A stretch of 64,000 bases of DNA from JAWSVE01 sp050789445 (lineage in GTDB: Bacteria > Pseudomonadota > Gammaproteobacteria > Pseudomonadales > Cellvibrionaceae), in NCBI GenBank assembly GCA_050789445.1, contig JAILXR010000001.1, positions 2,666,001-2,730,000 of the forward strand. The letters run 5' to 3'. How positions within the stretch are numbered: position 1 is the stretch's first letter; each line of letters opens with the position of its first letter. This document shows positions 9,173 to 18,235 of this stretch, one piece after another. The translations under genes and the position numbers were made by a program. The notes beneath the pieces are model-generated. The model saw nothing but the letters and a program-made list of their open reading frames with translations. It was not told the origin of the DNA and ran no database searches.

Positions 9173-9724
9173 ATGGCTGCCATTCGAACTTATCAAGGCA
9201 TAGCACCTAAAATCGGCAAAAATGTTTATGTCGATGAAGCATCCACTGTCATTGGTGATGTTTCTATCGGTGAAGATTCATCTATCTGGCCCGGCGCTGT
9301 TCTACGGGGAGATGTAAATCATATTCGCGTTGGCAAAAGGACAAGCGTACAAGACGGCGCCGTTCTTCATGTCACTCATAAGAATGAAACACTTCCTGAC
9401 GGCTGGCCATTAATTATTGGCGACGATGTCACTATCGGGCATAACGTATCACTACACGGCTGCCGTATTGGCCATCGCATTTTAGTCGGTATTGGAGCGA
9501 TTGTCTTAGATAACGTTACGGTGGAAGACGAAGTGATTATAGGCGCTGGCACATTAGTGCCACCCGGTAAAACGCTGGAAAGTGGGTTTTTATATGTCGG
9601 CAGCCCCTGTAAACAAGTAAGAGCACTAACAAAAAATGAACGTGAACGCTTATCCTATTCCGCAGCTCATTATGTAAAAGTCAAAAATCATTTTTTGGCT
9701 GAAACAAAACCAACCAATGAATAA
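9173..9724 (+). CDS. yrdA: Gamma-class carbonic anhydrase-like hexapeptide-repeat protein (YrdA/CaiE type)
   Basis: The 183-residue protein is built of left-handed beta-helix hexapeptide repeats (IGDVSIGEDSSIWPGAVLRGD, IGDDVTIGHNVSLHGCRIG). The metal-binding histidines expected for gamma-carbonic anhydrases appear in VLHVTHK (about residues 64-68) and in IGHNVSLHGC (about 86-91). The family is trimeric and binds zinc; many YrdA members have little measured anhydrase activity, so the enzymatic role is not certain. It lies divergent from prlC, a common arrangement in Pseudomonas relatives. Confidence 0.92.
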   Translation: MAAIRTYQGIAPKIGKNVYVDEASTVIGDVSIGEDSSIWPGAVLRGDVNHIRVGKRTSVQDGAVLHVTHKNETLPDGWPLIIGDDVTIGHNVSLHGCRIGHRILVGIGAIVLDNVTVEDEVIIGAGTLVPPGKTLESGFLYVGSPCKQVRALTKNERERLSYSAAHYVKVKNHFLAETKPTNE

Positions 9725-10075
9725 ACACTCTCAGCTTATATCCAGCAATGTTTTTTCTGTCTCTCCACATAAAGTAGAAGCTATCAAATCGGTTGCTACA
9801 CAGGCCATTTTAACCTCGGTAGTTGCTAGCTCTACTGAAAAAGAGGACATTATTACAAACACACATTCTCATATCGATAAATCATTCAGCGATAAAAAAA
9901 CTATCCAAAGATTATTGTTCCACTGATTTATCACTTTCCCGTAGCCAATTCACATCCGCATTAGAAAAACTAACCTGCCACTTAGTTTTTATCGTTTGTC
10001 TCTCAGGAGAGAGGATCCTATCCTTTTCCGAACTCAATACGTTTAAATCTATCTTTTAATTTGTTCGGAGCTCAC
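9725..10075. other. Intergenic region between yrdA and a small secreted protein gene
   Basis: Two short open frames occur here (9717-9926 and 9823-10059). Neither has a good ribosome binding site, a recognisable domain or protein-like composition, so I do not call them genes. The stretch holds a terminator-like hairpin at 9965-9990. A short inverted repeat, CTCTC-AGGA-GAGAG, at about 9999-10012 lies in the probable leader of the next gene. Confidence 0.5.
9965..9990 (+). terminator. AT-rich terminator-like hairpin downstream of yrdA
   Basis: AAAAACTAA (9965-9973) pairs perfectly with TTAGTTTTT (9982-9990) around an eight-base loop, with the T-run forming the end of the stem. It is plausible as the end of the yrdA transcript, but the AT-rich stem makes it weak. 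Confidence 0.45.
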
Positions 10076-10405
10076 ATGAAAAACTGGTTTGTTCTACCTC
10101 TAGCCTCTTCATCTAAACTTGTTGGCATTGTTACCCTGTTCCTGCTTAGTGGATTTTCTTCTCAACAAACACTTGCCAAAGATTCCGTTTACAGCGAACT
10201 TCTAAACAATTGCGCAAAGGAAATTTATAACCATGGTTTCGATTCTGACAATGTAGTTTTAAAATTAAAAAAGAAAGTTGAAAAAGCTGGCAATTATCGC
10301 TTTTGGATTAACATAGAAAATACAGTCTCTAATACATCGTCAAAAGCTTATTGCACTGGTAAAAAGAAAGGCGGCGTTATCACTAAATTTGAAATCTTAA
10401 CTTAA
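10076..10405 (+). CDS. Hypothetical secreted protein, about 109 residues
   Basis: The protein starts MKNWFVLPL and has an N-terminal hydrophobic signal peptide probably cleaved after QQTLA, leaving a mature domain of roughly 76 residues. Two cysteines remain (NNCAKE and AYCTGK), which could form a disulfide in the periplasm. I do not recognise the family. The start is chosen at 10076 because GGAG lies five bases before this ATG; an upstream in-frame TTG at 10061 has no ribosome binding site. The stop is six bases from the end of the convergent LysR gene. Confidence 0.7.
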   Translation: MKNWFVLPLASSSKLVGIVTLFLLSGFSSQQTLAKDSVYSELLNNCAKEIYNHGFDSDNVVLKLKKKVEKAGNYRFWINIENTVSNTSSKAYCTGKKKGGVITKFEILT

Positions 10406-10410
10406 TATTT

Positions 10411-11400
10411 TTAAGTTATCTTTCGTGTCAGGGGCGCTATTTTTTGTTTTCTCGCTTGATCAAAAACATAATGCCCCTGAAAAGATTTTGTTTCACTAAT
10501 CAACCACTTTTTAAATAGATCAACAGCTGTATTTGATTTGTTATTTTTTGAAACAAGATAAAAAGATAGCTTGCCTGGTGATTCATCTTTAAATATTTCA
10601 TCTAATGTTCCATTATATATTGAGTTTTCGTATAACTCTCTGTCCACCAACCCAATACCATCTCCTGACTGTATCGTTTTCAACAGTCCATCAATATCAT
10701 TACAAACAATACCTTCATGTGGTTTTGCATCTTCCGGCCCCATGTATCTCAGCATAATAGACCACATATTATAATCTTTATAATGGATTAGATTAAAATC
10801 CGTTATCTGGTTTATTTTCTCAGGAACACTTTTTATCCCAGATTTATTGGTCAGCAACGCAGAATTACAAGCGATCAGGATCTCTGAGGAAAACAGTTTT
10901 TTAAAATTGAGGCTTTCTTTTTCATGGCTTTCTTCTATTTCAATTTGACTTTTTTCCAAGTAAGTTCTTACTGCACAATCATATTCACTCTCTTCTAAAT
11001 TCATGACATCTAGAGATGAATGCAACTGTAATTCTATTTCTGGGTGCTTTTCTTGAAAAAAGGAAAGGTTTGGAACTAACCAGTTCGCTGAAAAAGTCGG
11101 TGACGCCGTTACTCTTATTACCGACTTGCTATTCACCTTAATGGCCTTAACTGCGTCTGCAATATCTACAAACGCTTTTTCTAATGAAGGAAGTAAATCC
11201 CTCCCTTCTTTTGAAACACTAAGGCCACTAGATGAACGATAGAAAAGAACCACACCTAAATTCTCTTCTAAATTTTTTATCTGTTGGCTAATCGCACTCG
11301 GTGTCACATTTAACTCTTCACTCGCTTTTTTAAAGCTTAAATGCCTAGCCGAAGTTTCAAAAGCTCTTAATGCGTTTAAGGGGGGAAGTGACTTAGACAT
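10411..11400 (-). CDS. LysR-family transcriptional regulator (GcvA-like)
   Basis: The 329-residue protein has an N-terminal winged helix-turn-helix (PPLNALRAFETSARHLSFKKASEELNVTPSAISQQIKNLEE, residues about 6-46), the usual opening of GcvA-type LysR proteins. A C-terminal effector-binding domain follows from about residue 93 (SVIRVTASPTFSANWLVPNL). LysR proteins bind DNA as tetramers and respond to small molecules; the effector here is unknown. It lies 95 bases downstream of the deacetylase-like gene on the same strand, so it may regulate or be co-transcribed with that pair. Confidence 0.93.
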   Translation of the reverse strand: MSKSLPPLNALRAFETSARHLSFKKASEELNVTPSAISQQIKNLEENLGVVLFYRSSSGLSVSKEGRDLLPSLEKAFVDIADAVKAIKVNSKSVIRVTASPTFSANWLVPNLSFFQEKHPEIELQLHSSLDVMNLEESEYDCAVRTYLEKSQIEIEESHEKESLNFKKLFSSEILIACNSALLTNKSGIKSVPEKINQITDFNLIHYKDYNMWSIMLRYMGPEDAKPHEGIVCNDIDGLLKTIQSGDGIGLVDRELYENSIYNGTLDEIFKDESPGKLSFYLVSKNNKSNTAVDLFKKWLISETKSFQGHYVFDQARKQKIAPLTRKIT

Positions 11401-11495
11401 CGCTATATCTCGCTAAACAATATTTATTATTAAGCATTATAGCCGTTATCTAAGTAAATAAGCATAAACCTATTACGCAGGATGTAGAGGGGGGA

Positions 11496-12416
11496 TTAAA
11501 ATTCTTTGGCGCAAGCTTTTATAGCTTTAACAATGCAAGGAGCGCTATCTTTTGAATAGCCACCACCGCTTAACATAACCGTTGGAATATTTTTTTCTTT
11601 TAAAAAACGAATGGTAATTTTTTCTCTCTCTACAACATCATCTTCTGTTAATTTAAATCCTCCAAGTTTATCTGCTGCCAATACATCTGTACCCGCAACA
11701 ACAAAGGCTAATTTATAATCGGACGACACAGTTTTTAACATTGCGCTATATTTTTCGAGGTATTCTTTTCCTGAAGTGCCGGGATTGAGTGGTACTGGAA
11801 AATCAACCCTAGTCCGTGATGAATACGTCTGCGGATAAATGGACTCATTAAACACATCAAGAATTTCTATATTCTTATTTTCTTTAAATGTTCTCGCGTT
11901 TCCATTGCCATGATGAGCATCGGTATCAATAATTAATATTTTATCATCGGATGAAAAAGTGCCATCTTTAATAAGCTCCTGATAACAAATACCAATATCG
12001 TTATAAATACAAAAGCCTTCAATACTGTGCTGACTAGCATGATGATAACCACCAGAAAGATTCCAGCAGAAGCCTGACAATAAAGCTTCTCTTGCCGACA
12101 ATATTGTTCCTGCAACACCCCATTTCATCGGCTGCAATACTTTTTTATCTAGATACCGAAAACTTATAAAAGGGAGGTTAGGTACTTCAAGAGCCCTCAG
12201 CAGCAAGACCTTATCTGTGAGCCACATTTTTATTAACGCGTTGACAAATTCGTATATTTTTTCATCTTCTACCGGATCCGCAGGCTCAACGAATTCAATA
12301 CTGTCGACAGCTTTAATAGCGTTATACACTTTTTTAAATTTCAAACCATCAAAAGGGTGTAGTAAATTTAACAACCCCAAATCAATATTATTCTGTTCGC
12401 TGTAAGATACTTTCAT
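11496..12416 (-). CDS. Histone deacetylase-family protein (zinc-dependent deacetylase fold)
   Basis: The 306-residue protein carries all the usual HDAC active-site elements: the His pair in SGGYHHA, the zinc ligands in DTDAHHGNG, the third ligand Asp in GTDVLAADKLGGF, and the transition-state Tyr in LSGGGY. The compact single domain is closest to class IV or small bacterial deacetylases. Such enzymes act on acetylated lysines, polyamines or other acyl amides, and the substrate here is unknown. The ATG at 12416 is chosen because it forms an ATGA overlap with the stop of the upstream gene; the longer frame to 12461 would overlap that gene by about 50 bases. Confidence 0.9.
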   Translation of the reverse strand: MKVSYSEQNNIDLGLLNLLHPFDGLKFKKVYNAIKAVDSIEFVEPADPVEDEKIYEFVNALIKMWLTDKVLLLRALEVPNLPFISFRYLDKKVLQPMKWGVAGTILSAREALLSGFCWNLSGGYHHASQHSIEGFCIYNDIGICYQELIKDGTFSSDDKILIIDTDAHHGNGNARTFKENKNIEILDVFNESIYPQTYSSRTRVDFPVPLNPGTSGKEYLEKYSAMLKTVSSDYKLAFVVAGTDVLAADKLGGFKLTEDDVVEREKITIRFLKEKNIPTVMLSGGGYSKDSAPCIVKAIKACAKEF

Positions 12417-12865
12417 GCCGTTAATTCTCTTGCATAACGAAGTATTTGCCTTGGCGTCCAAATCCCATATCCCAATATTCGGCCAGTATTCCCATACTCC
12501 TGCGCTGTTGGGGTAAAACTTGGTTTTTTGCTACAAGCCACAAATAAACATTCCGCAACAACATGCGAACAATTATTTCTTGCTATCTGATAACGTGGAG
12601 CTTCCCTTTGAATTTTTTTGATATAGAGCAACAAAGCATGTTTATCAATATTGTTAATTTTTATAGAAATTGGAATTCTATTGCCTTCATTCCTTATATC
12701 GTCTTGCAGATCAGTCATAAAAGCGCCAGGGTGACTGCGTTTAATTTTTAAATCTTTTTTCTCAGCGTCGCCATCTGGCCAAAAACTAACATATACATTG
12801 TCGACAGTGAGAGCGGTGTGACCTACATGATTTTCGTCGGGAAGCCAGACGTGAACGATTACCAT
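12413..12865 (-). CDS. Probable papain-like (permuted NlpC/P60-type) hydrolase or acyltransferase
   Basis: This 150-residue soluble protein has a histidine in NHVGHTALTV near the N-terminus (about residues 12-21), then YVSFWP, and a candidate catalytic cysteine in RNNCSHVVAECL at about residue 98. The order His before Cys, with an NC motif, is that of circularly permuted papain-like proteins (YiiX, LRAT and related groups). These act as amidases, peptidases or acyltransferases. The family call is by motif only. There is no signal peptide, so it probably acts in the cytosol. Its TGA overlaps the ATG of the deacetylase gene, so translation of the two is coupled. Confidence 0.6.
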   Translation of the reverse strand: MVIVHVWLPDENHVGHTALTVDNVYVSFWPDGDAEKKDLKIKRSHPGAFMTDLQDDIRNEGNRIPISIKINNIDKHALLLYIKKIQREAPRYQIARNNCSHVVAECLFVACSKKPSFTPTAQEYGNTGRILGYGIWTPRQILRYARELTA

Positions 12866-12968
12866 AAATCCTCCTTGATGGTTTTAAGTTGATTCCTTTA
12901 ATTTTTATAAAGCCTATCGGCATTCTCTTTTTATATCAACCGTGAAAACGATATGGCTTTTAAGCTTC

Positions 12969-13802
12969 TTACAAATTATCTCTCAACATTGAAATAACTG
13001 ATTCAGTATTTGGCATGACGCCTCGCCATAGTTGAAATGATTCTGCTGCTTGTTCTACAAGCATCCCTAAACCATCGGATGTATTCGTTAGACCTTGTTC
13101 TTTCGCCCAAACGATAAATGGTGTCGGACTTGAGCCGTAGGCCATGTCGTAGGCGCAAGTTTGCTTTAACAGTTGAGCACGAGTGATGGGGGGAACTCCA
13201 CCGCTTAAACTCATGGAGGTGCCGTTAATAATAAGATCAAATTTTTCTTGTGGCATCTGGTCAAAACCACAACCATACACATTGCCTAATTTTTTAAAGG
13301 CGTTTGCTAATACAGTAGCTTTACTGGCTGTTCTATTCGCAATACAAATTATTTCTGGTTCTTCTTGAAGTAAAGGCCCCAGTACACCGCGAACAGCGCC
13401 ACCAGCGCCCAGCAATAAAATGCGTTTGTTTTTGATAGGCCATTTTAAGTTTTGTGTAATGTCTCGGACTAATCCTGCACCGTCTGTGTTATCACCAAGA
13501 ACACTTCCTTCACCTGTAGATTCTAGTTTTAATGTATTGACTGCACCGGCTAAACGCGCTCTTTCTGTCAATTTGGTTGCATAGTTATACGCCAATTCTT
13601 TCAGGGGTAAGGTAATGTTGAGGCCTTGGCCTCCAAGTTCAAAAAACTCACTGCAAACTTCTTTAAAATCTTCCGGTAAAACTTCTTGTTTTGTATAAAT
13701 TAAATCTTGCTTTGTGAGTGATGCAAAAGCGCGATGAACCTCGGGTGATTTTGAATGAAGTATTGGGTATCCAAAAACGGCGTACAGGTGTGGCTCAAAC
13801 AT
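12969..13802 (-). CDS. aroE: Shikimate dehydrogenase
   Basis: The 277-residue enzyme reduces 3-dehydroshikimate to shikimate with NADPH, a step in aromatic amino acid synthesis. Family motifs are GYPILHSKSPEVHRAF for substrate binding, LNITLPLKE with the catalytic Lys, DNTDGAG with the catalytic Asp, and the Rossmann loop LLGAGGAVRGVL. The length is normal. Its ATG follows the hemF stop by one base, so hemF and aroE are translationally coupled, as in Pseudomonas. Confidence 0.96.
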   Translation of the reverse strand: MFEPHLYAVFGYPILHSKSPEVHRAFASLTKQDLIYTKQEVLPEDFKEVCSEFFELGGQGLNITLPLKELAYNYATKLTERARLAGAVNTLKLESTGEGSVLGDNTDGAGLVRDITQNLKWPIKNKRILLLGAGGAVRGVLGPLLQEEPEIICIANRTASKATVLANAFKKLGNVYGCGFDQMPQEKFDLIINGTSMSLSGGVPPITRAQLLKQTCAYDMAYGSSPTPFIVWAKEQGLTNTSDGLGMLVEQAAESFQLWRGVMPNTESVISMLRDNL

Positions 13803-13803
13803 A

Positions 13804-14718
13804 TTAAATCCAATCTTGGTGAGGCAAAAACTTTTCAGTTAATTCAGCTTCTTTGCTGTTCGGTTCAGCATGCCAGTTATAGCCCCATTTTACGAGCGGA
13901 GGTAACGACATTAAGATGGATTCTGTTCTTCCACCACTTTGTAATCCAAATAATGTCCCGCGATCAAACACAAGATTGAATTCGACATAACGACCTCGGC
14001 GATACAATTGAAATTCTTTTTCTTTTTCTGTGAATATCGAGTCTTTTCTTTTTTCTATAATTGGAATGTACGCATCGGTATAGCTATCACCAATTGACCT
14101 CATAAAAGCAAAACTTTTTTCAAAACCTAACTCGCTAAAGTCATCAAAAAATAAACCGCCTACTCCACGCGCTTCATCACGATGTTTCAAATAAAAGTAT
14201 TCGTCACACCATTTTTTAAAACGAGGGTAAAGGTCTTCGCCGTGTGGGTCACAGGCTGTTTTTGCAGTTTGATGCCATGACTGACAATCTTCTTTAAAAC
14301 CATAGTACGGCGTTAAGTCATAACCACCGCCAAACCACCAAATAGGTTCTTCACCTTCTTTTTCGGCAATAAAAAATCTTACGTTGGCGTGGCTTGTGGG
14401 CACGAAGGGATTATGAGGGTGGATAACTAGTGACACACCCATAGCTTCAAAACTTCTACCTGCGAGCTCTGGACGACTTGCAGTTGCCGAGGGAGGGAGG
14501 TTATCACCAAATACATGAGAAAAATTCACACCGCCCTTTTCAATGACGTTTCCATTTTCTAACACTCGTGAACGGCCACCACCGCCTTCTTCTCTTACCC
14601 ATTCATCTTCTGCAAATGATTGCCCGCCATCTGCTATTTTGAGCTTTGTACAAATATCATCTTGTAGGCTTAGTAAATATTTTTTAACAGCTGCTTTATC
14701 GACTTGGCTTTGGCTCAT
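13804..14718 (-). CDS. hemF: Oxygen-dependent coproporphyrinogen III oxidase
   Basis: HemF oxidatively decarboxylates coproporphyrinogen III to protoporphyrinogen IX in heme synthesis, using oxygen. Signatures visible are REEGGGGRSRV, PTSHANVRFF, WWFGGGYDLTPYYGF and the C-terminal GRTESILMSLPPLVKWGY. The length of 304 residues is typical. An in-frame GTG at 14730 is possible, but the ATG at 14718 (MSQSQVDK) matches the usual start and has GTGAGA upstream. It belongs to a tsaC-hemF-aroE group; heme supply fits the nearby oxidase, though that is general rather than specific. Confidence 0.96.
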   Translation of the reverse strand: MSQSQVDKAAVKKYLLSLQDDICTKLKIADGGQSFAEDEWVREEGGGGRSRVLENGNVIEKGGVNFSHVFGDNLPPSATASRPELAGRSFEAMGVSLVIHPHNPFVPTSHANVRFFIAEKEGEEPIWWFGGGYDLTPYYGFKEDCQSWHQTAKTACDPHGEDLYPRFKKWCDEYFYLKHRDEARGVGGLFFDDFSELGFEKSFAFMRSIGDSYTDAYIPIIEKRKDSIFTEKEKEFQLYRRGRYVEFNLVFDRGTLFGLQSGGRTESILMSLPPLVKWGYNWHAEPNSKEAELTEKFLPHQDWI

Positions 14719-14846
14719 AAACAATCTCACAATGTGTTTCGCATTTCTTCGAGAAGAAAAATGTAAATTTTAATATCGACGTCTTTTTTATACTTTTTAT
14801 TTTTACAGACTCCCCATATCGGTTAGGGCAAAGATTGTAAACTGAT

Positions 14847-15416
14847 TTATCCAGCCCTATGCACCGCTCCGGTCAATAAATCGCGAATTTCTGTGGGTTT
14901 AGGTAGATTTAATGTGTTACCTGGCGCAATACAATCGATATCTGAATGGAAATAACGATTCACCCCCATAGCGTTTTTAGCAGGAAGTAGCCCCGCTGGG
15001 TTTGCAGACGTTGATACAATCGGCCCCCCAAACACGGTGCAGAGTCCTTGGATAACGGGGTGGCTGCTAACGCGTAATGCAACGGATTGAAAATCACCTT
15101 TGATGTATCGAGGAACATGATGGTGCTTATCTGGGATCAGCCATGTGACTGCCCCTGGCCAAGTTTCCTGGAGTTGCGATAATTGTGAACTGGATAGATC
15201 GTGCAGGTAGGGAGAAAATTGCTCGATGTTCGCAGCAACTAGAATTAGACCTTTTTCAACGGGACGCTTTTTGATATCGAGTATACGTTGAACCGCATGA
15301 GCATTATTCGGATCACAGCCTAAGCCCCAAACAGATTCCGTCGGGTAGGCAATGATACCACCAGCTATCATTGTGCTGGCGGCTTGCTGTACTTTTAAAT
15401 GTTTAGACCAATCCAT
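14847..15416 (-). CDS. tsaC: L-threonylcarbamoyladenylate synthase (Sua5/YrdC family)
   Basis: The 189-residue single YrdC-domain protein makes threonylcarbamoyl-AMP from threonine, bicarbonate and ATP. This is the first step of t6A formation at position 37 of ANN-decoding tRNAs. Motifs are AYPTESVWGLGCDP, KKRPVEKGLILVA, PGAVTWLIP and VSTSANPAGL. It lacks the extra Sua5 domain, so it is the short TsaC form. It sits 117 bases upstream of hemF on the same strand. Confidence 0.94.
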   Translation of the reverse strand: MDWSKHLKVQQAASTMIAGGIIAYPTESVWGLGCDPNNAHAVQRILDIKKRPVEKGLILVAANIEQFSPYLHDLSSSQLSQLQETWPGAVTWLIPDKHHHVPRYIKGDFQSVALRVSSHPVIQGLCTVFGGPIVSTSANPAGLLPAKNAMGVNRYFHSDIDCIAPGNTLNLPKPTEIRDLLTGAVHRAG

Positions 15417-15743
15417 CCGATTTCAATTTTTCTGTCGATCTGCATCTTCTTTGATTGCGACTTCAGCTAGAGAGACCAAGAATTCAAGTAATCATAAAGC
15501 CGCATTTGATGAGCAGAAGTAATTTTTGTCTTAAATGGAGAATGAAATAGAAGCTTCTTTAATATCTTAGATAGCCTCCATCAGGTTCCATGAGTACTGT
15601 TACAGTAGCTCACTGGGAATATTCTACCGTTGAATCTCTGTCTCTACTTGAGTTTATGAAATATATCTTAATATGTGTGCAAGAAAATCAAGCAACCTAC
15701 CTGAAGTTTTAAATTCTCTCAAGTATTCGCAAGAATGTGAATG
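15417..15743. other. Intergenic region between dprA and tsaC
   Basis: I see no gene, repeat or convincing terminator in these 327 bases. A small hairpin (TACTG-TTA-CAGTA, about 15594-15606) is the only visible structure. It should contain the tsaC promoter on the minus strand. Confidence 0.4.
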
Positions 15744-16991
15744 CTAAGGTATGGACTGAATGCTTGTCGACCTCATGTATCCCGTTGCTGTTTGCAGTAT
15801 TATCCCTTTTAACTCCATTGTCATCAGAGTGGACAAAAGCTTACCTGTTTCATACTCTAGCCGATCTGCTAGCGTATCGAAAGATGCTTCATCAAATCCT
15901 ATTGCATCAAGTATTTTTCTTTCTTCAAGATTATAAGTTTCTTCACTAAAAACTTCTTTTTGTCTTTTCAAACAATCATTATCTGTAGATAAATTTTCAT
16001 TTACATTTTTTTCAAACAAATTATCGCTACTTGTCGTATCAATTATTTGAAACTCATCACTTTGATGTAACTCGCTCCATTTGTATTCCAACAACCCTTG
16101 TAACGATTCTTTAAGATCAGAAACTTGCTCTACTAATGTCGCTCCATCTTTAATTAATGAATGGCTTCCTCTACTTAGCGGATTATGAATTGAACCTGGG
16201 ATGGCAAAGACTTCTCTGTCTTGTTGCATTGCAAGCCGTGCCGTAATAAGAGAACCACTCTTAGTCGCCGCTTCAACAACTAACACGCCTAAACTTAACC
16301 CACTAATAATTCGGTTACGCCGCGGAAAATTGCTCGCATGCGGACCAACGCCAATTGAAAACTCGCTAACAATTGTCCCGCCTTTTTCAAGAATATCGTC
16401 GGCTAATTGACGATGCCTTTGCGGATATATTTTATCGATACCTGTCCCTAAAACGGCAATGGTTTTTCCTCCACTCAAAGCGCCAAGATGAGCAGAAGCA
16501 TCAATCCCCAAAGCTAATCCGCTAGTTATCGCAAAGCCTGTATTTGTTAGTTCTTTTGAAAAATGAAAAGCGTTTTCTTTTCCAGTGGGTGTTGGGTTTC
16601 TGCTACCAACAACTGCAAGTTGTGGGAGCGATAAGTTATTCACATCTCCTTTAACATACAACACTGGTGGTGGAGAGTGTATTTTCAATAAGAGTGCGGG
16701 GTATTTTTTGTTGCTGGCTTCAATAATTTGAATATCATTTTGACAGCACCAAGCGATATCTTTTTTTGTCTGAGTGACTAATGTGTGATTTTCAAAATTA
16801 TTTTGTAACTGTTGAATAACAGCAACTGTCGAACTTGAAATCGCCTTTGGAAATGAACTTAGGTCTGTATACAACGTTTGCTTTGCAGAGCCGAACATCT
16901 CACAAAGCTGCCAGTATCGACTTGGCCCGATACCAGGTAATCGTAATAAAACTAACTGACAAATAAGATCAGAGGCTGTTTCACTATCCAT
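15744..16991 (-). CDS. dprA: DNA-processing protein DprA
   Basis: DprA protects incoming single-stranded DNA and loads RecA during natural transformation. The 415-residue protein has an N-terminal helix-hairpin-helix-like region (LLRLPGIGPSRYWQL), a Rossmann-like core (LAVVGSRNPTPTGKE, ITSGLALGIDASAH, FPRRNRIISGLS, SGSLITARLA) and a C-terminal winged-helix segment from about residue 350. A low-complexity linker around residues 310-340 joins the last two. It lies in the conserved tsaC-dprA-LysM-def neighbourhood. Its presence does not prove competence, as DprA is widespread. Confidence 0.95.
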   Translation of the reverse strand: MDSETASDLICQLVLLRLPGIGPSRYWQLCEMFGSAKQTLYTDLSSFPKAISSSTVAVIQQLQNNFENHTLVTQTKKDIAWCCQNDIQIIEASNKKYPALLLKIHSPPPVLYVKGDVNNLSLPQLAVVGSRNPTPTGKENAFHFSKELTNTGFAITSGLALGIDASAHLGALSGGKTIAVLGTGIDKIYPQRHRQLADDILEKGGTIVSEFSIGVGPHASNFPRRNRIISGLSLGVLVVEAATKSGSLITARLAMQQDREVFAIPGSIHNPLSRGSHSLIKDGATLVEQVSDLKESLQGLLEYKWSELHQSDEFQIIDTTSSDNLFEKNVNENLSTDNDCLKRQKEVFSEETYNLEERKILDAIGFDEASFDTLADRLEYETGKLLSTLMTMELKGIILQTATGYMRSTSIQSIP

Positions 16992-17184
16992 GTGAATATC
17001 CTTAACTTTAAAAAATCATACACATAAATAAGATATGTGTAGTTAATTTGATTGAAAGATAAGGAATTTTCTTGGAGGGAAATTGTTTTAAGTTCGTTAA
17101 TAGCAATAACTTGGAAACAATTTAATCAAAAGACAATTCCTTTTGTCTTTATAAATACTAATTTTTCTTTTCAAAAGCAGACTT

Positions 17185-17216
17185 AAAGCCGTACTTTAAT
17201 TATAAACTACGGCTTT
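17185..17216 (-). terminator. Hairpin at the end of the LysM-protein gene
   Basis: AAAGCCGTA (17185-17193) and TACGGCTTT (17208-17216) form a nine-base stem with a 14-base loop. Read on the minus strand, the stem contains the stop codon of the LysM gene and ends in a short T-rich tail, so it is probably that gene's terminator. The short T-run keeps confidence moderate. Confidence 0.5.
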
Positions 17217-18235
17217 CTAACAACATCTAATGTTGAAAGAGGTTTTTCGGCTTCTAATACTAAACCAAAGCTCACTTTTTCAAATGTTCTAAACACCATT
17301 AGCAATCCAGCTTCTTCTTCGGGCAATCGAACCACCTCACCCGTTACTCGATCTTTTGTTTCTTGGCCGCGCTTATACACTGCAAGCACATTACCGACCA
17401 CAACACCTTCACGCTCACCACGATTAATAACAACAACGTCCAGCTTACCTACTTGGCTAACACCACCTTCGACCGCCAAGATTTTTCCTTCGATATCACT
17501 TTCTGGGGCTGATGGGAAAAAACTAGAATCAATAGCACGTTCTTCTTGCACTAATAATCGATCAGCAATTCGAATTTCTTCTGTTGTGCGCGTTACAGAT
17601 GTCGTCGCAATATCTCTTTCTAAAGCCTCCATCTCGATGGTACCGATATCACGCGCTTGAATGCCTAAGACCTCATCGGTATCTGGATCGATAAACACAT
17701 CGCCTTTTCTATATACACCGTAAACCGCCACATTATCAGCAAAGCTTCCGCGAGCATAAAGCTTATCGCCCTTACCCACGATTAAACGATTACTACCACC
17801 AGATAATACATAAGGAGCTGCTTCTAACTCGCCTGGCTCTACAATTCGGCTTTTCGAAAGAAAAGTATCAATAGCATCTAATGGAATCGCTGGAATCGCT
17901 TCTGCAAGAGGAGTTACATGCATTGTGGGACTTAGCTTAACCGTGCGACCTGTATTGCCTCGATCAACAGTAATGCGAGGTTTACCATCTAAATAAATCA
18001 GAGAAATAACATCACCCGGGTAAATCAGGTGAGGGTTTTGAATTTGAGGATTAACATGCCAGATTTCTGGCCACATCCAAGGATTTTGTAAAAAGCGATC
18101 TGAAATATCCCAGAGGGTATCGCCTTTAACGACGGTATAGCGATCAGGGTGATTATCGCGAAGAATGGCTTCTTGTGCCCAACTTGGAAGATTCATCGAT
18201 AAAAGAACGATGAAGCCAATAAATAATTTTTTCAT
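17207..18235 (-). CDS. LysM-domain periplasmic protein
   Basis: The 342-residue protein has a cleavable signal peptide (MKKLFIGFIVLLSMNLPSWA). One LysM domain follows at about residues 32-79 (YTVVKGDTLWDISDRFLQNPWMWPEIW). LysM domains bind N-acetylglucosamine-containing glycans, usually peptidoglycan. The remaining 250 residues form a beta-rich region without a catalytic motif I recognise. It is the conserved neighbour of def in many gammaproteobacteria, and it is divergent from def here. Its precise role in the cell envelope is not established. Confidence 0.9.
   Translation of the reverse strand: MKKLFIGFIVLLSMNLPSWAQEAILRDNHPDRYTVVKGDTLWDISDRFLQNPWMWPEIWHVNPQIQNPHLIYPGDVISLIYLDGKPRITVDRGNTGRTVKLSPTMHVTPLAEAIPAIPLDAIDTFLSKSRIVEPGELEAAPYVLSGGSNRLIVGKGDKLYARGSFADNVAVYGVYRKGDVFIDPDTDEVLGIQARDIGTIEMEALERDIATTSVTRTTEEIRIADRLLVQEERAIDSSFFPSAPESDIEGKILAVEGGVSQVGKLDVVVINRGEREGVVVGNVLAVYKRGQETKDRVTGEVVRLPEEEAGLLMVFRTFEKVSFGLVLEAEKPLSTLDVVRKP

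Noticed and set aside
9717..10059. Two short plus-strand frames after yrdA
   Set aside because: There is no ribosome binding site or recognisable composition, and one would overlap yrdA; they are probably chance frames in AT-rich DNA.
15673..15747. 24-codon plus-strand peptide (MCARKSSNLPEV...) at the dprA end
   Set aside because: It is too short, has no ribosome binding site and overlaps the end of dprA.
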